Assembly: GCF_018636735.1 (NCBI RefSeq)
Contig: NZ_CP045200.1
Coordinates: 1,054,001-1,118,000, forward strand
Reading direction: 5' to 3'
DNA: 64,000 nucleotides
Origin: Erythrobacter sp. 3-20A1M
GTDB taxonomy: Bacteria; Pseudomonadota; Alphaproteobacteria; Sphingomonadales; Sphingomonadaceae
Part shown: in pieces, positions 37,405-46,708 of the stretch
Layout of the letters: each line of letters opens with the position of its first letter
Position numbering within the stretch: the stretch's first letter is position 1
Notes under the pieces: model-generated
Database searches by the model: none
What the model was told of the DNA's origin: nothing
The model's input: only the letters and a program-made list of their open reading frames with translations
Translations under genes and position numbers: made by a program

Positions 37405-38630
37405 TGAAGACGTCCCCGGCCTTGCAACGGGTGGAGAAGGGTTCGCTCTGTTCCGGCTGCGGCTTGTGCGCGGGGGTGAGCGATGGGGCCATTGCCATGA
37501 TCACGCGGGCCCCCGGTTACAGCCGGCCGTTGCAGACCGCCCCAATCCCGGACAAGACCGAAGCGATCATTCGCGAATGTTGTCCAGGTCTTGAAATCGC
37601 CCGCTGGGACGAACCGATCTTCGCCGACACGACCGTCGAGCCATCCTGGGGGCCCTATCGCCGCTGCCTGACCGGCTTCGCCACCGATCCCGAGGTTCGC
37701 CACCGCGGCTCATCCGGAGGTGCAATATCGGCGCTTGCCATTCACGCACTGAAGAGCGGACTGGTCGAACGCGTGCTTCACGTCGCACCCGATCCCGCAC
37801 GCCCGACCCGCAACCTTATCACCATCTCGGATACGCCTGAAGACGTGCTGGCGGGGTCGGGATCGCGCTACGCCGCATCGTCACCACTGGAACGGATCGA
37901 GGATCATTTGTCCGGCGGACGGCCGACCGTTTTCATCGGCAAGCCGTGCGATGTTTCCGCGCTGCGACGTCTCGCCAGGAAGGACGAGCGCGTCGATCAC
38001 GTTTTTCCGATCAAGCTGTCCTTCTTTTGCGGTGGTTTGCCAAGCCATGCCGGGGCCGACCGCATCACCCGGGCCATGGGCCTCGATCCAGAGCGATTGG
38101 TCCATTTCCGTTATCGCGGCGAAGGTTGGCCCGGTCTGACGGTTGCGCGCGACGATCAGGGCAATAGCGGGAAAATGCTGTACGAGGATAGCTGGGGTGG
38201 GCATCTCTCGAAAGAGGTCCAATTCCGCTGCAAAATTTGCCCCGATGCGGTGGGTGGGACCGCCGATATCGCTTGTGCCGACGCATGGTACGGCGGCGAG
38301 AGCGGCTACCCGCAGTTCGAAGAGGCGGACGGGCGCAGCCTCATCATGAGCCGAACGGCTGTCGGGGATGCGTTGCTGGACGCGGTCGTCCAGGCTGGTG
38401 CGATGGAAGTTTCTTCGCTCCCGGTTGGCGAGATCGATTTGATGCAGCCGTCACAAGCCCGTCGCAAGCGGCGGGTCGCGGCGCGTACCTTCGCCGCCCG
38501 GGCACTGGCGCGACCTGTACCGGCTATGGATGGGCTGTTGGTGGGCAAAGCGGCCACCCGAGAAAAGATCGCAGCGCAGCTCAAGGAAGCGATCGGCACT
38601 GCGCGTCGTATCGTAATGAAGCGCACTTGA
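37404..38630 (+). CDS. Coenzyme F420 hydrogenase/dehydrogenase beta-subunit family protein
   Basis: The 408-residue protein has an N-terminal ferredoxin-like cluster CSGCGLC (Cys 16, 19, 22), the FrhB/FdhB N-domain segment RHRGSSGGAISALAIHAL, and the FrhB C-domain segment VFIGKPCDVSALRRLARK followed by FFCGGLPSH. A further pair, FRCKICPD, and CADAWYGG complete likely iron-sulfur ligands. F420 itself is not expected in this group, so the family probably uses flavin here. Members occur in polysaccharide loci beside pyruvyl transferases, as here, but the reaction is unknown; a redox step on a sugar nucleotide or lipid-linked intermediate is possible. Start overlaps the previous stop. Confidence 0.85.
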   Translation: MKTSPALQRVEKGSLCSGCGLCAGVSDGAIAMITRAPGYSRPLQTAPIPDKTEAIIRECCPGLEIARWDEPIFADTTVEPSWGPYRRCLTGFATDPEVRHRGSSGGAISALAIHALKSGLVERVLHVAPDPARPTRNLITISDTPEDVLAGSGSRYAASSPLERIEDHLSGGRPTVFIGKPCDVSALRRLARKDERVDHVFPIKLSFFCGGLPSHAGADRITRAMGLDPERLVHFRYRGEGWPGLTVARDDQGNSGKMLYEDSWGGHLSKEVQFRCKICPDAVGGTADIACADAWYGGESGYPQFEEADGRSLIMSRTAVGDALLDAVVQAGAMEVSSLPVGEIDLMQPSQARRKRRVAARTFAARALARPVPAMDGLLVGKAATREKIAAQLKEAIGTARRIVMKRT

Positions 38631-38735
38631 AACGCACCTAAATAGAACAGGCTGCGCGGAGTTCTTCCCAAGGCGAAATGGTTCCTATAAGAGCCGCACC
38701 GTTGAGATTTCAGGATTAACGCGAGGGACGTGCGA

Positions 38736-39959
38736 GTGAACAGACCGATCCTGAGAGCGACGGTGGCAACGCTTGCACTGTCCGTTGCAACCGCCGCGCA
38801 TGCACAGAGCGTCAAGGACGATATGCTCTCGCTCGGCTTCGAGCTCCAGCTTCGGCACGACAGCAATGTCGCCAATTCGAGCGACGAACGGACCGCCCAG
38901 CGCGGCCTGGTGAAGGCAGAGCAGGTCATAAGCCCGGCGGCGACGATCGCGCTGCGCCGCGCTTTCGGGCCACATTCGGTGCAGCTGAGCGCCTATGCCG
39001 GGTACGATTTCCATACGCGCAACACACGGCTCGACAGCGAGCGAATTTCGTTGGACGCGACCGGCGATATCAAGGCCAGCCTCTGCCGGGTCAGCCCGAC
39101 GATTTCCTATTCGCGCGCGCAGAGCGAGCTGGGATATCAGTTGCTCGACCCCGATCCCACGCTGGTGGTGGACAACACGCAAGCTGAACAGACCTACTCG
39201 GCGAACATTTCCTGCGGCCCGCCCGTTGGTCTGCGGGCGCAGGGCGGGTTTGGATACAGCCGCGGCGACAACAGCAATCCGCGGCGCCAGACATCGGATT
39301 ATGAGACCTACAACTATCGCACCGGGGTGGGGTACACCCAGCCCTCGATCGGCGAGATATCCCTGTATGTCTCGAAGCAGGATACGACGTTCCCCAACCG
39401 CCTGTTCAGCAATGGCGAGCAGGATGGATATTCGGTCCGTCGCTACGGCGCTTCGTTCGCGCGCGACATCGGGGCCCGCTTGTCGGGTTCGTTAGGATAT
39501 TATTACATCGACGTGGATTCCCGGGCGCCGGTCAGCCGCGACTTCCAGGGTTCGGGTTACAATCTCGATCTGAGCCTGGTCGCAACGCCCCGCACACGGC
39601 TGCGCTTCAACATCAACAAGGACGTTCAGACTGCGCTAAACAACGATGCGCTTTATACGCGCACCGGGTCCTATGGCGTGGCCGCGGATTACGCCGTCAA
39701 TGAAAGGCTGACCATCGATGCGGGCTACCGGTTCGAAAATCGGCGCTATGTGTACAGCGGTTTCCTGGCCCCGGTCGCCGACCGGGCGCTGCTGAACGAC
39801 AAGTTCCAGACGGTCACGGCCAATGCGACCTATCGGCCAAGTCAGAAGTTGAGTTTCACGCTGTTCGGAGGATACGAAAATCGTAACGCGAATGGCACCT
39901 TTTTCGATTACGACGGATATTTCGTCGGTTTGACCGGTCGCATCGCGCTGGTCCGCTGA
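38736..39959 (+). CDS. Outer-membrane beta-barrel protein of the EPS export system
   Basis: The ~407-residue product has a signal peptide (RATVATLALSVATAAHAQS) and then alternating strands rich in aromatic and polar residues ending in Arg, for example VQLSAYAGYDFHTRNTRLDS and YDGYFVGLTGRIALVR. This is the pattern of a 14-18-stranded outer-membrane barrel related to the BBP2/EpsL-type proteins in exosortase-EPS clusters. It probably forms or supports the EPS exit pore next to the Wza-like protein. The start is GTG; 38736 fits the AGGGAC ribosome site better than the in-frame GTG at 38730. Downstream gene spacing is 15 bases. Confidence 0.8.
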   Translation: MNRPILRATVATLALSVATAAHAQSVKDDMLSLGFELQLRHDSNVANSSDERTAQRGLVKAEQVISPAATIALRRAFGPHSVQLSAYAGYDFHTRNTRLDSERISLDATGDIKASLCRVSPTISYSRAQSELGYQLLDPDPTLVVDNTQAEQTYSANISCGPPVGLRAQGGFGYSRGDNSNPRRQTSDYETYNYRTGVGYTQPSIGEISLYVSKQDTTFPNRLFSNGEQDGYSVRRYGASFARDIGARLSGSLGYYYIDVDSRAPVSRDFQGSGYNLDLSLVATPRTRLRFNINKDVQTALNNDALYTRTGSYGVAADYAVNERLTIDAGYRFENRRYVYSGFLAPVADRALLNDKFQTVTANATYRPSQKLSFTLFGGYENRNANGTFFDYDGYFVGLTGRIALVR

Positions 39960-39974
39960 GCAAGGAGCATTTAC

Positions 39975-40817
39975 GTGATTGCTAGCATCTTTCGCGCCTT
40001 TGCGTCGTGTGCGCTGCTGCTGACGGCTGTCGGCGCGGCCACTTCGCCGCTCGCCGCGCAGGACCAGCCTGCCCCCGCCACGAGTGGTGCAGTACCTCTG
40101 CCGGACGGCTATGTCCTCGGCGAAGGCGATGCGATCCAGGTCTCGATTCCGGGGCGAGCCGATTTCAACACGCAAGTCCAGATCCAGCCCGACGGCACGG
40201 TACAACTCCCCTATGTGCGCAGCATCCGCGCCACCGGACTCTCACCCCAGGGCCTGCAGGATGCGATCGCGGCGAAGCTCATGGCCGGCGGATATTTTAC
40301 CAATCCGATCGTCAATGTCGTGGTGACCGGATATTCCAGCAGCTACGTGACGGTGCTTGGCCAGGTGAATCAGCCCGGCCTCTTGCCCATCAACCGCAAT
40401 TTCCGCCTGTCCGAGATCATCGCCCGCGCCGGCGGGATCGGGCCCAACGGATCGGAAACGGTCTCACTGACCCGACAGAACGGCGAACAGCTGTCCTTCA
40501 CGGTCGAGCAGATGGCTACCGGCGGTGCGGCGATGGACCCCTATGTCGAGTCCGGCGACAAGATCTATGTCGCCCGGGTCGAGGAGGGCGAGCGTCCGGT
40601 CTTCTACATCTACGGTCAGGTAAATGCCCCCGGCAGCTACCCCGTCGTGGAAGGCATGTCGCTGCGCATGGCACTGGCACGCGGTGGCGGTCTGACCTCG
40701 CTCGGATCGGAGAAGAAAGTCGACGTCTATCGCAACGGCGTCGAACTAGATCACACCAAGCTCGACGACATCGTCCAGGCGGGCGACGTCGTCAAAGTAG
40801 GCGAGCGGTTCTTCTGA
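39975..40817 (+). CDS. Wza/GelD-type polysaccharide export protein
   Basis: The 280-residue periplasmic protein has a signal peptide ending near ASPLAAQ, a Poly_export domain (YVLGEGDAIQVSIPGRADF) and two SLBB repeats (SSYVTVLGQVNQPGLLPI and VFYIYGQVNAPGSYPVVE). It lacks a lipobox and a long C-terminal amphipathic helix, so it is a short OPX protein that may depend on the barrel protein encoded just upstream. The start is GTG with AAGGAG nine bases upstream. It precedes the chain-length protein gene, the standard wza-wzz-wzb order. Confidence 0.92.
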   Translation: MIASIFRAFASCALLLTAVGAATSPLAAQDQPAPATSGAVPLPDGYVLGEGDAIQVSIPGRADFNTQVQIQPDGTVQLPYVRSIRATGLSPQGLQDAIAAKLMAGGYFTNPIVNVVVTGYSSSYVTVLGQVNQPGLLPINRNFRLSEIIARAGGIGPNGSETVSLTRQNGEQLSFTVEQMATGGAAMDPYVESGDKIYVARVEEGERPVFYIYGQVNAPGSYPVVEGMSLRMALARGGGLTSLGSEKKVDVYRNGVELDHTKLDDIVQAGDVVKVGERFF

Positions 40818-40844
40818 CCGCTCCAGATTGAACGGATTTCCTGC

Positions 40845-42167
40845 ATGAGCGTCGTCCAATTTTTCCGCATCCTCTGGTCGAAGCGTCTTCTGATCGCCTT
40901 CACGACCTTCGGGGCCCTGTTCGCTGCGCTGTTCGTGGCATGGATGATGCCGCCGCGCTACGTCGCGACCTCGCGCGTCATGCTGGACATCGTGAAGCCC
41001 GACCCCGTCACCGGTGAAGTGATCGCCTCTCAATGGGCGCGCGCCTTCGTGAAGACGCAGATCGAACTGATCAGCGATTACCGCGTCGCCGGAATAGTCG
41101 CCGACAAGCTGGGGTGGAGCGATTCGCCCATCCTGGCAGCCGAGTACAAGGAAAGCGGCGCGAGTGAGGATATGGATTTCCGCCGATGGCTGGCCCAGCG
41201 CGTCATCAATCGGACTTCGGCGCGACTGGTCGAAGGCAGCAACATCCTGGAAATCCAGAATTCCAGCACGTCGCCCGAACCGGCGGCGCGAATGGCCGAT
41301 CTCGTGCGCGACGCCTATGTCGAACAGACGCTGGCGTTCCGGCGCGAAGCCGCCCGCCGCAATGCCGAGTGGTTCGAGCAGCAGACGCAGAAGGTGGGCG
41401 AGGAACTCGCGGCGGCCCAGGCGGCAAAGAACGATTTCGAGAAGGCCAATGGCGTCATCCTGACCGACGATCTCGTCGATACCGACATTGCCCGTCTTGC
41501 CGCACTAGCGGGCTCCGCCCCTGCCGGCGAGACGCAGATGATGACCGGCGGAACCGTTGCGCCCTCGTCCGCGCAACTGTCGCAGATCGACGCAGCGATC
41601 GCCGCCGCCTCGCAGACGCTTGGCCCCAACCACCCAGACCTTCAGCAATTGCGCCAGCAGCGCACCGCGCTGGCCGCTGCGGTGGCCCGCGAAACGCAGG
41701 CCGCGCCCAAGGTCGTCACCAGCGGGCGTTCGCTCGATTCGCTCTATAACGAGCAGCAGGCGAAGGTGCTGCGCAAGGCGGGCGCGGCCGATCAGGCCCG
41801 CCGCCTGGCGACGAACGTCGCGGTCCTGCGCGACCAGTACCAGAAGACGGCGGCCCGGGCGGCCGAGCTCGAGCAGGAAGCGCAGTCGACCGAATCCGGG
41901 CTGACTCTTCTCGGCGATGCGGTCGTGCCCCAGTCGCGCGAATTTCCTAAATATCCGCTCATCGTCGTGGGTGCGCTCGCAGCCGGCTTCGCATTCGGCG
42001 TCCTGCTGTCGCTGCTGATCGAACTGCTGCGCCGCAAGGTGCGCGGGGTCGAGGAACTGCAATTGATCGACGCCCCCATTCTGGGCGCGATGGGCCGGGA
42101 GCCGGAAGAAGACGAACGACGCGGTCCGCGCCTGTTGACCTTCCAGCCCCGCCTCGCCGCACCCTAG
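40845..42167 (+). CDS. EPS chain-length/co-polymerase protein, GumC/EpsF type (first of two)
   Basis: The 440-residue inner-membrane protein has a Wzz domain at its N-terminus (helix LIAFTTFGALFAALFVAWMM), a long periplasmic coiled-coil region (residues about 170-350, with ARRNAEWFEQQTQKVGEELA) and a second helix near residue 375 (LIVVGALAAGFAFGVLLSL). This is the GumC/EpsF type that sets polymer length and contacts the Wza-like channel. It is followed by a P-loop protein in place of a fused kinase domain. It shares domain order with a second chain-length protein at 54.3 kb but the two sequences differ clearly. Confidence 0.92.
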   Translation: MSVVQFFRILWSKRLLIAFTTFGALFAALFVAWMMPPRYVATSRVMLDIVKPDPVTGEVIASQWARAFVKTQIELISDYRVAGIVADKLGWSDSPILAAEYKESGASEDMDFRRWLAQRVINRTSARLVEGSNILEIQNSSTSPEPAARMADLVRDAYVEQTLAFRREAARRNAEWFEQQTQKVGEELAAAQAAKNDFEKANGVILTDDLVDTDIARLAALAGSAPAGETQMMTGGTVAPSSAQLSQIDAAIAAASQTLGPNHPDLQQLRQQRTALAAAVARETQAAPKVVTSGRSLDSLYNEQQAKVLRKAGAADQARRLATNVAVLRDQYQKTAARAAELEQEAQSTESGLTLLGDAVVPQSREFPKYPLIVVGALAAGFAFGVLLSLLIELLRRKVRGVEELQLIDAPILGAMGREPEEDERRGPRLLTFQPRLAAP

Positions 42168-42180
42168 GTCATATACGAGC

Positions 42181-42903
42181 ATGAACATGGAAAATACCAA
42201 CATGGGTGAGCTGGTGGACGAGCGTTCCGGCGCGGCCGCGATACCTGTCGATCAGGACGTAGCGCCGGGGCACGAGTTGTCCGATCGGCTCGTCATGCTG
42301 TCGCGCACCGGCTCGACACAGGCCGAATCGATCTCGATGCTGCATTCGCAGCTCCTGTCGCGCCATGTGCACGACTATCGGCGCGGCATCGCGTTCTGTT
42401 CGGCGAGCGACGGCACCGGCTGTTCTTACATGGCGGCGAACATCGCATGCGCTATGGCGATGTCCGGCATCCGCACGCTGCTGCTCGACGCCAATTTGCG
42501 CGATCCGGAGATCGACGGGTATTTTACCCCCCGCGAGGACCGCGGCGGCCTACTAGACTGCCTGGGGACCGATCAGCGCGACCCCGGTTCCGTGGTCCAT
42601 CGTGAAGTGATCCCCAACCTGTCGATCATCTACAGCGGCGGCAGTTCGCGGGAGTCGGGCCTACTTTCCTCGACCCGGTTCGCCGATATCGTCGGCGCTT
42701 GCATGCGCGATTACGAACTCACGATCATCGACACGCCGCCCGCCAACAAGAGCTCCGACGCGCTGCGGATCGCCAACGTCCTGCGCTATGCCCTGATCGT
42801 GGCGCGCAAGGACCGCAGCTATGTGAAGGATATTCGCAAGCTGGTGGACGATCTTAGGGTCAATCGCGCGGAAGTGCTCGGCACCTATCTCAATGATTTC
42901 TGA
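42181..42903 (+). CDS. CpsD/BY-kinase-like P-loop protein with altered Walker A
   Basis: The 240-residue cytoplasmic protein has the fold and position of the ATPase partner of GumC-type chain-length proteins. However, its P-loop reads SASDGTGCSYMAANIA, in which the lysine expected after the last glycine is a cysteine. Walker A' (LLLDANLRDPEID) and Walker B (LTIIDTPP) are kept. There is no tyrosine-rich tail; the protein ends VLGTYLNDF. It is thus probably a non-kinase or weakly active regulator rather than an autokinase. Its stop lies inside the exosortase start region (11-base overlap). Confidence 0.85.
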   Translation: MNMENTNMGELVDERSGAAAIPVDQDVAPGHELSDRLVMLSRTGSTQAESISMLHSQLLSRHVHDYRRGIAFCSASDGTGCSYMAANIACAMAMSGIRTLLLDANLRDPEIDGYFTPREDRGGLLDCLGTDQRDPGSVVHREVIPNLSIIYSGGSSRESGLLSSTRFADIVGACMRDYELTIIDTPPANKSSDALRIANVLRYALIVARKDRSYVKDIRKLVDDLRVNRAEVLGTYLNDF

Positions 42904-43798
42904 CACGATCGACCGGCCGGCGCGGGGGGGTGTCGGCAGGGCGGCTCTGTTTGTCCGCCAGCACGCGATCATCATCGTCGCGGTACTGCTGTTCCTGATC
43001 CCGACGTTCTATCGCATGGCGACTCAGGCGTGGTCGACCGAGGCCGGTGCCCATGCTCCCATCGTCCTTGCGACCGGCGTGTGGCTCTTGAGCCAGGGCG
43101 ATTTCAGCACCGCTTCCTCTCCAGGAAAGGATCACCGCACCACGGCCGGGTTCTGGTTCTTCATCGCGCTGGAAGTAATTGCGCTGGCCGCCTACACCTT
43201 CGCGCGCGCCTATGATTTTCTGAGCGTCGAGGCGGCGGCGGCCTATGGTGCGGTGCTGGCGATCGCGGCGGCTTTCATCGGCCTCGCGCCGTTGCGGCGA
43301 AACGCCTTTCCCCTGTTCTACCTGTGCTTTCTCATTCCCCTGCCGGGATGGGTCATCGACAGAACGACCGCGCCCCTGCAGCAATTCATCTCATACTCGG
43401 CCACCAGCCTGCTGCAGATGTTCGATTATCCCGTCATGCGCAGCGGGGTGACGATCTACATCGCGCAATACCAGCTGCTGGTTGAGCAGGCCTGTTCGGG
43501 AATGAACTCGATCATCGGCCTGATCTCGGTAACGCTGTTCTATATCTACATTCTCCACCGGTCGAGCTGGCGCTACGCCGCGCTGCTCGTGCTCCTGATC
43601 CTGCCGATCGCGATCTTCGCGAACTTCATTCGCGTGGTGGTGCTGATCCTCCTCACCTATCATTACGGCGACGCGGTTGCGCAGGGCTTCCTCCACAACA
43701 CCGCCGGCATCGCGCTGTTCGCGATGGCGCTGTTCATGATGATCGCGATCGACGCGCTGTTACAGCGCACGCTGTTCCGCAAAGGGCCCCCGGCATGA
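42893..43798 (+). CDS. Exosortase, probably XrtV class
   Basis: The 301-residue membrane protein is an exosortase, a transpeptidase-like enzyme that cuts PEP-CTERM proteins at the membrane. Eight or so helices are visible and the catalytic triad is readable: Cys in VEQACSGMNSIIGL (near residue 200), Arg in ANFIRVVVL (near 246) and His in LHNTAGIALFAM (near 267). The class is suggested by neighbours: an EpsI gene directly after, a small XrtV-accessory-like gene at 47.35 kb and a PEP-x-x-W substrate at 50.3 kb. A class A assignment cannot be excluded. It overlaps the upstream P-loop gene and the downstream epsI gene. Confidence 0.9.
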   Translation: MISDTIDRPARGGVGRAALFVRQHAIIIVAVLLFLIPTFYRMATQAWSTEAGAHAPIVLATGVWLLSQGDFSTASSPGKDHRTTAGFWFFIALEVIALAAYTFARAYDFLSVEAAAAYGAVLAIAAAFIGLAPLRRNAFPLFYLCFLIPLPGWVIDRTTAPLQQFISYSATSLLQMFDYPVMRSGVTIYIAQYQLLVEQACSGMNSIIGLISVTLFYIYILHRSSWRYAALLVLLILPIAIFANFIRVVVLILLTYHYGDAVAQGFLHNTAGIALFAMALFMMIAIDALLQRTLFRKGPPA

Positions 43799-44490
43799 GC
43801 ATGGCGCGCAGAGAGATGCTGGCCGGCGGGCTGCTGTTCGGGGCGCTGGGCATGGCGACCTGGCTGACCCCGCGCACCCGCATGAACCTGCTCGGTCGGC
43901 AGGACCTGGAAGCTCTTGTGCCGGAGAACTTCGGTGCCTGGAAATCAAGCTACGACCCCAGCCTTGTCGTTCCGATCAAGGAAGGAAGCCTGACCGACAC
44001 GCTGTACGACGAGCTGTTGACCCGGCGTTACGTCAATGCGGCCACCGGCGCGCAGATTTACCTCATGATCGCCTATGGGGGGACGCAGACCGACGCGTTG
44101 CAGCTCCACCGTCCGGAAACCTGCTACCCCGCCGTGGGCATGCGCATCGTGGAGCGCGAACGCTTCACCCTGCCTGTCGCCGGGCGCGAGATACCGTCCG
44201 TCGCCCTGGTGGCGCAGGCCCCCGGGCGGACGGAGGACATCGTCTATTGGACGCGAATGGGGCCGCGCTTCCCTCAGACCGCTGGGGCGCAACGGTCGGA
44301 CAAGCTGCAACTGGCGATGAAGGGGATCATCCCCGACGGTGTCCTGATCCGCGCGTCGCTCATCCGCGACGACGGCGAGACGCATTTCGAGGAGCTCGGC
44401 GCTTTCCTGAGCGGGCTTGTCTCGGCCGTGCCCCCCTCCAAGCGCGCAGTCCTGATCGGGCCTCGCCCTGTGGAGCCTTCGGCAGGCTGA
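43795..44490 (+). CDS. epsI: Exosortase-associated protein EpsI
   Basis: The 231-residue protein has one N-terminal membrane helix (MLAGGLLFGALGMATWL) and a periplasmic domain with the family motif LQLHRPETCYPAVGM. EpsI proteins occur directly after, or fused to, exosortases and are needed with them for EPS export or PEP-CTERM processing; their exact activity is unknown. The ATG overlaps the exosortase stop. The last residues (RPVEPSAG) lie beyond the conserved region. The exosortase, EpsI and the small gene that follows form one transcript unit by spacing. Confidence 0.9.
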   Translation: MSMARREMLAGGLLFGALGMATWLTPRTRMNLLGRQDLEALVPENFGAWKSSYDPSLVVPIKEGSLTDTLYDELLTRRYVNAATGAQIYLMIAYGGTQTDALQLHRPETCYPAVGMRIVERERFTLPVAGREIPSVALVAQAPGRTEDIVYWTRMGPRFPQTAGAQRSDKLQLAMKGIIPDGVLIRASLIRDDGETHFEELGAFLSGLVSAVPPSKRAVLIGPRPVEPSAG

Positions 44491-44574
44491 GGCGCTCCGG
44501 CCAGCCATCCGCTGATCCCTTAACCGGTTCTAAACGCCTTTGCCGCAAGCTCCGATTGAAAAGGAGTTACGGCG

Positions 44575-44859
44575 ATGGCGCTTCCCCAACCACGATACGA
44601 TATCGATGACGCGGTCGATCAGGCGCCCCGCCCCGCCCCGGCAAGGCCCGCAGGCGATTTCTCTGCAAGCGGCGGCCCGGTCGGCGACATGCATGCGCTG
44701 ATCGAATCGCGTCTGCGCGTCGATCAAGCGAACGCGGCCTTCATCTTCGAGCAGCAGGGAGCCACCTCCCCCTACGCGATCGAGCGGGCGATCTCCGCCG
44801 CAGTCGGTATCGCCGCGCTCATCGGCGGCGTCGTGGGTGTCGCCGCTCTCATTTTTTAG
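44575..44859 (+). CDS. Small tail-anchored membrane protein of unknown function
   Basis: I do not recognise this 94-residue protein. It has a good AAGGAG ribosome site eight bases upstream of its ATG. The N-terminal ~45 residues are proline- and alanine-rich and acidic, then a short helix (MHALIESRLRVDQANAAFIF), and the last ~25 residues are one hydrophobic helix rich in Gly, Ala, Val and Ile ending in IF with no tail. This predicts a tail-anchored or C-terminal single-pass membrane protein. Position after epsI suggests a link to the exosortase or EPS machinery. Codon use is normal for the region. Confidence 0.65.
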   Translation: MALPQPRYDIDDAVDQAPRPAPARPAGDFSASGGPVGDMHALIESRLRVDQANAAFIFEQQGATSPYAIERAISAAVGIAALIGGVVGVAALIF

Positions 44860-44864
44860 GTATC

Positions 44865-44885
44865 GAAGCGGCTTCGAACCGCTTC
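44865..44885. other. Short hairpin at the small-gene/pgm convergence
   Basis: The arms GAAGCGG and CCGCTTC are perfect with a seven-base loop, lying between the stop of the small membrane protein gene and the stop of pgm. T residues precede it on the plus strand (ATTTTTTAG) but none follow, so it is at best a weak terminator. Confidence 0.35.
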
Positions 44886-46524
44886 AGGTCACCACGTCGG
44901 GCGCATCGCGCCCTGTTCGCGACCTGATACCCGCCAGTTCATCCACCGCATTCGCCAGCGGGACGAGCACCTCCCCGACATCCCGGTCGAGCTGTCCGCT
45001 CGGGGGCTCGTACCGCTCTAGATAGACGCGCAGCGTCGCACCTTGCGTACCGGTCCCCGAAAGCCGCAAGACGGCACGCGAGCCATCGGTGAAGACCAGG
45101 CGCAAACCCTGGTTTTCCGACACCGAGCCGTCGACCGGGTCGGTGTAGCTGAAACTGTCGGCACGCTCGACGGTCAGCTCGCCCGCGCGCGTCTCCGCCA
45201 GATCAGCCAGTCGCTCCTTCAGATCGCCCATCAGGGCCTGCGCCGTTTTGGTGTCCAGCGCCTCGTAATCGTGGCGCGCGTAATAATCGCGCCCATAGCG
45301 CTGCCAATGGTCGGCCATTATCTGCGCCACCGGCTCGCGGCGCGCTGCGATGACGTTGAGCCAGAACAGAATCGCCCAAAGGCCATCCTTCTCGCGCACG
45401 TGATCGCCACCCGTGCCGGCGCTCTCCTCGCCGCAGATCGACACCTTCCCCGCATCGAGCAGGGTTCCGAAGAACTTCCACCCCGTCGGCGTTTCGTAGG
45501 CCTCTACGCCCAGCCGCTCGGCCACGCGATCTGCCGCCCGGCTCGTTGGCATCGACCGTGCGAGACCCGCGATGCCGCGCGCAAAGGCCGGAATTAGATG
45601 GGCGTTGGCCGCCAGAACCGCCAGCGAATCGGACGGGCTGACATAGATGCCCTTGCCCAAGATCAGATTGCGATCCCCGTCCCCGTCGGAGGCCGCGCCG
45701 AAATCAGGCCCATCGGCGGACATCATCGTGTCGTGCAGTTGCTCTGCGTGGACCAGATTGGGGTCGGGATGCCCGCCCCCGAAATCGGGTAGCGGCTCCG
45801 CATTGATAACGCTGCCCGCAGGCGCTCCCAGGCGCCTTTCCAGTATTTCCATTGCGTATGGCCCGGTGATCGCATGCATCGCGTCCATGCAGATGGTGAA
45901 GCCATCTGCGAGCAACGCGGCGATCGCGGGAAAGTCGAACAGGCTTTCCATCAGATCCGCATAGTCCGCGACCGGATCGACCACGTCGATCGTGGTCTCG
46001 TTAAGGTCGTGCGATCCCAGCTGCGTCAGATCCAGCTCGGGCGAATCGATCAGGCGATATTGTGCGATGGATTCGCTGCGCGAATGGATGGCCTGCGTCA
46101 CCGCCTCGGGTGCCGGGCCACCATTCGCGATATTGAACTTTATGCCGAAATCCCCGTCGGGACCGCCGGGGTTGTGGCTTGCCGACAGGATCAGGCCCCC
46201 GATCGCATCGTGTTTACGAATGAGATGCGAGGCCGCGGGGGTCGAAAGCCAGGCGTTGCGCCCCACTACGACACGCCCGAATCCATTGGCGACTGCCATG
46301 CGAATCGCGGTCTGCGCCACCGTCTGGTTATGGAACCGGCCATCGCCGCCGATGACCAGCGTGGCTCCCTTACGATCCTTGATCGTGTCGAAGACCGACT
46401 GGATGAAGTTCTCCGCGTAATGCTTTTGCCGGAACACCTCGGTCTGCTTGCGCAGGCCGGAGGTTCCCGGCTTCTGCCCTTCGAACGGGGTGGTCGAAAC
46501 TGTTATCGGCTGGAAATGCGTCAT
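44884..46524 (-). CDS. pgm: Phosphoglucomutase (alpha-D-glucose phosphate-specific)
   Basis: The 546-residue enzyme interconverts glucose 6-phosphate and glucose 1-phosphate, feeding UDP-glucose and dTDP-glucose, precursors of the EPS. The N-terminus [19 protein letters not shown], catalytic serine loop LSASHNPGG, metal loop [10 protein letters not shown] and sugar-binding [16 protein letters not shown] are all present. The ATG at 46524 gives the normal family N-terminus; the open frame extends upstream without conserved sequence. The gene is convergent with the small membrane protein gene and divergent from the acyltransferase gene. Confidence 0.94.
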   Translation of the reverse strand: MTHFQPITVSTTPFEGQKPGTSGLRKQTEVFRQKHYAENFIQSVFDTIKDRKGATLVIGGDGRFHNQTVAQTAIRMAVANGFGRVVVGRNAWLSTPAASHLIRKHDAIGGLILSASHNPGGPDGDFGIKFNIANGGPAPEAVTQAIHSRSESIAQYRLIDSPELDLTQLGSHDLNETTIDVVDPVADYADLMESLFDFPAIAALLADGFTICMDAMHAITGPYAMEILERRLGAPAGSVINAEPLPDFGGGHPDPNLVHAEQLHDTMMSADGPDFGAASDGDGDRNLILGKGIYVSPSDSLAVLAANAHLIPAFARGIAGLARSMPTSRAADRVAERLGVEAYETPTGWKFFGTLLDAGKVSICGEESAGTGGDHVREKDGLWAILFWLNVIAARREPVAQIMADHWQRYGRDYYARHDYEALDTKTAQALMGDLKERLADLAETRAGELTVERADSFSYTDPVDGSVSENQGLRLVFTDGSRAVLRLSGTGTQGATLRVYLERYEPPSGQLDRDVGEVLVPLANAVDELAGIRSRTGRDAPDVVT

Positions 46525-46708
46525 CGATCGGTCTTCCTCGATACAAGCGGAGCGCCATTCCGCCTGCGGTGACAGCCCTCGGGGAATGGCGCAACCGGTT
46601 CGCTTTGGGGCAGCGCCCGACACCGCTTTTGCTCAGTCGTCGACATGGATATATCGCGGTGGCGAAAGGTTGGCGAAGGCCAGTCGCGCAGGGGCGGTCG
46701 GGATCGAT

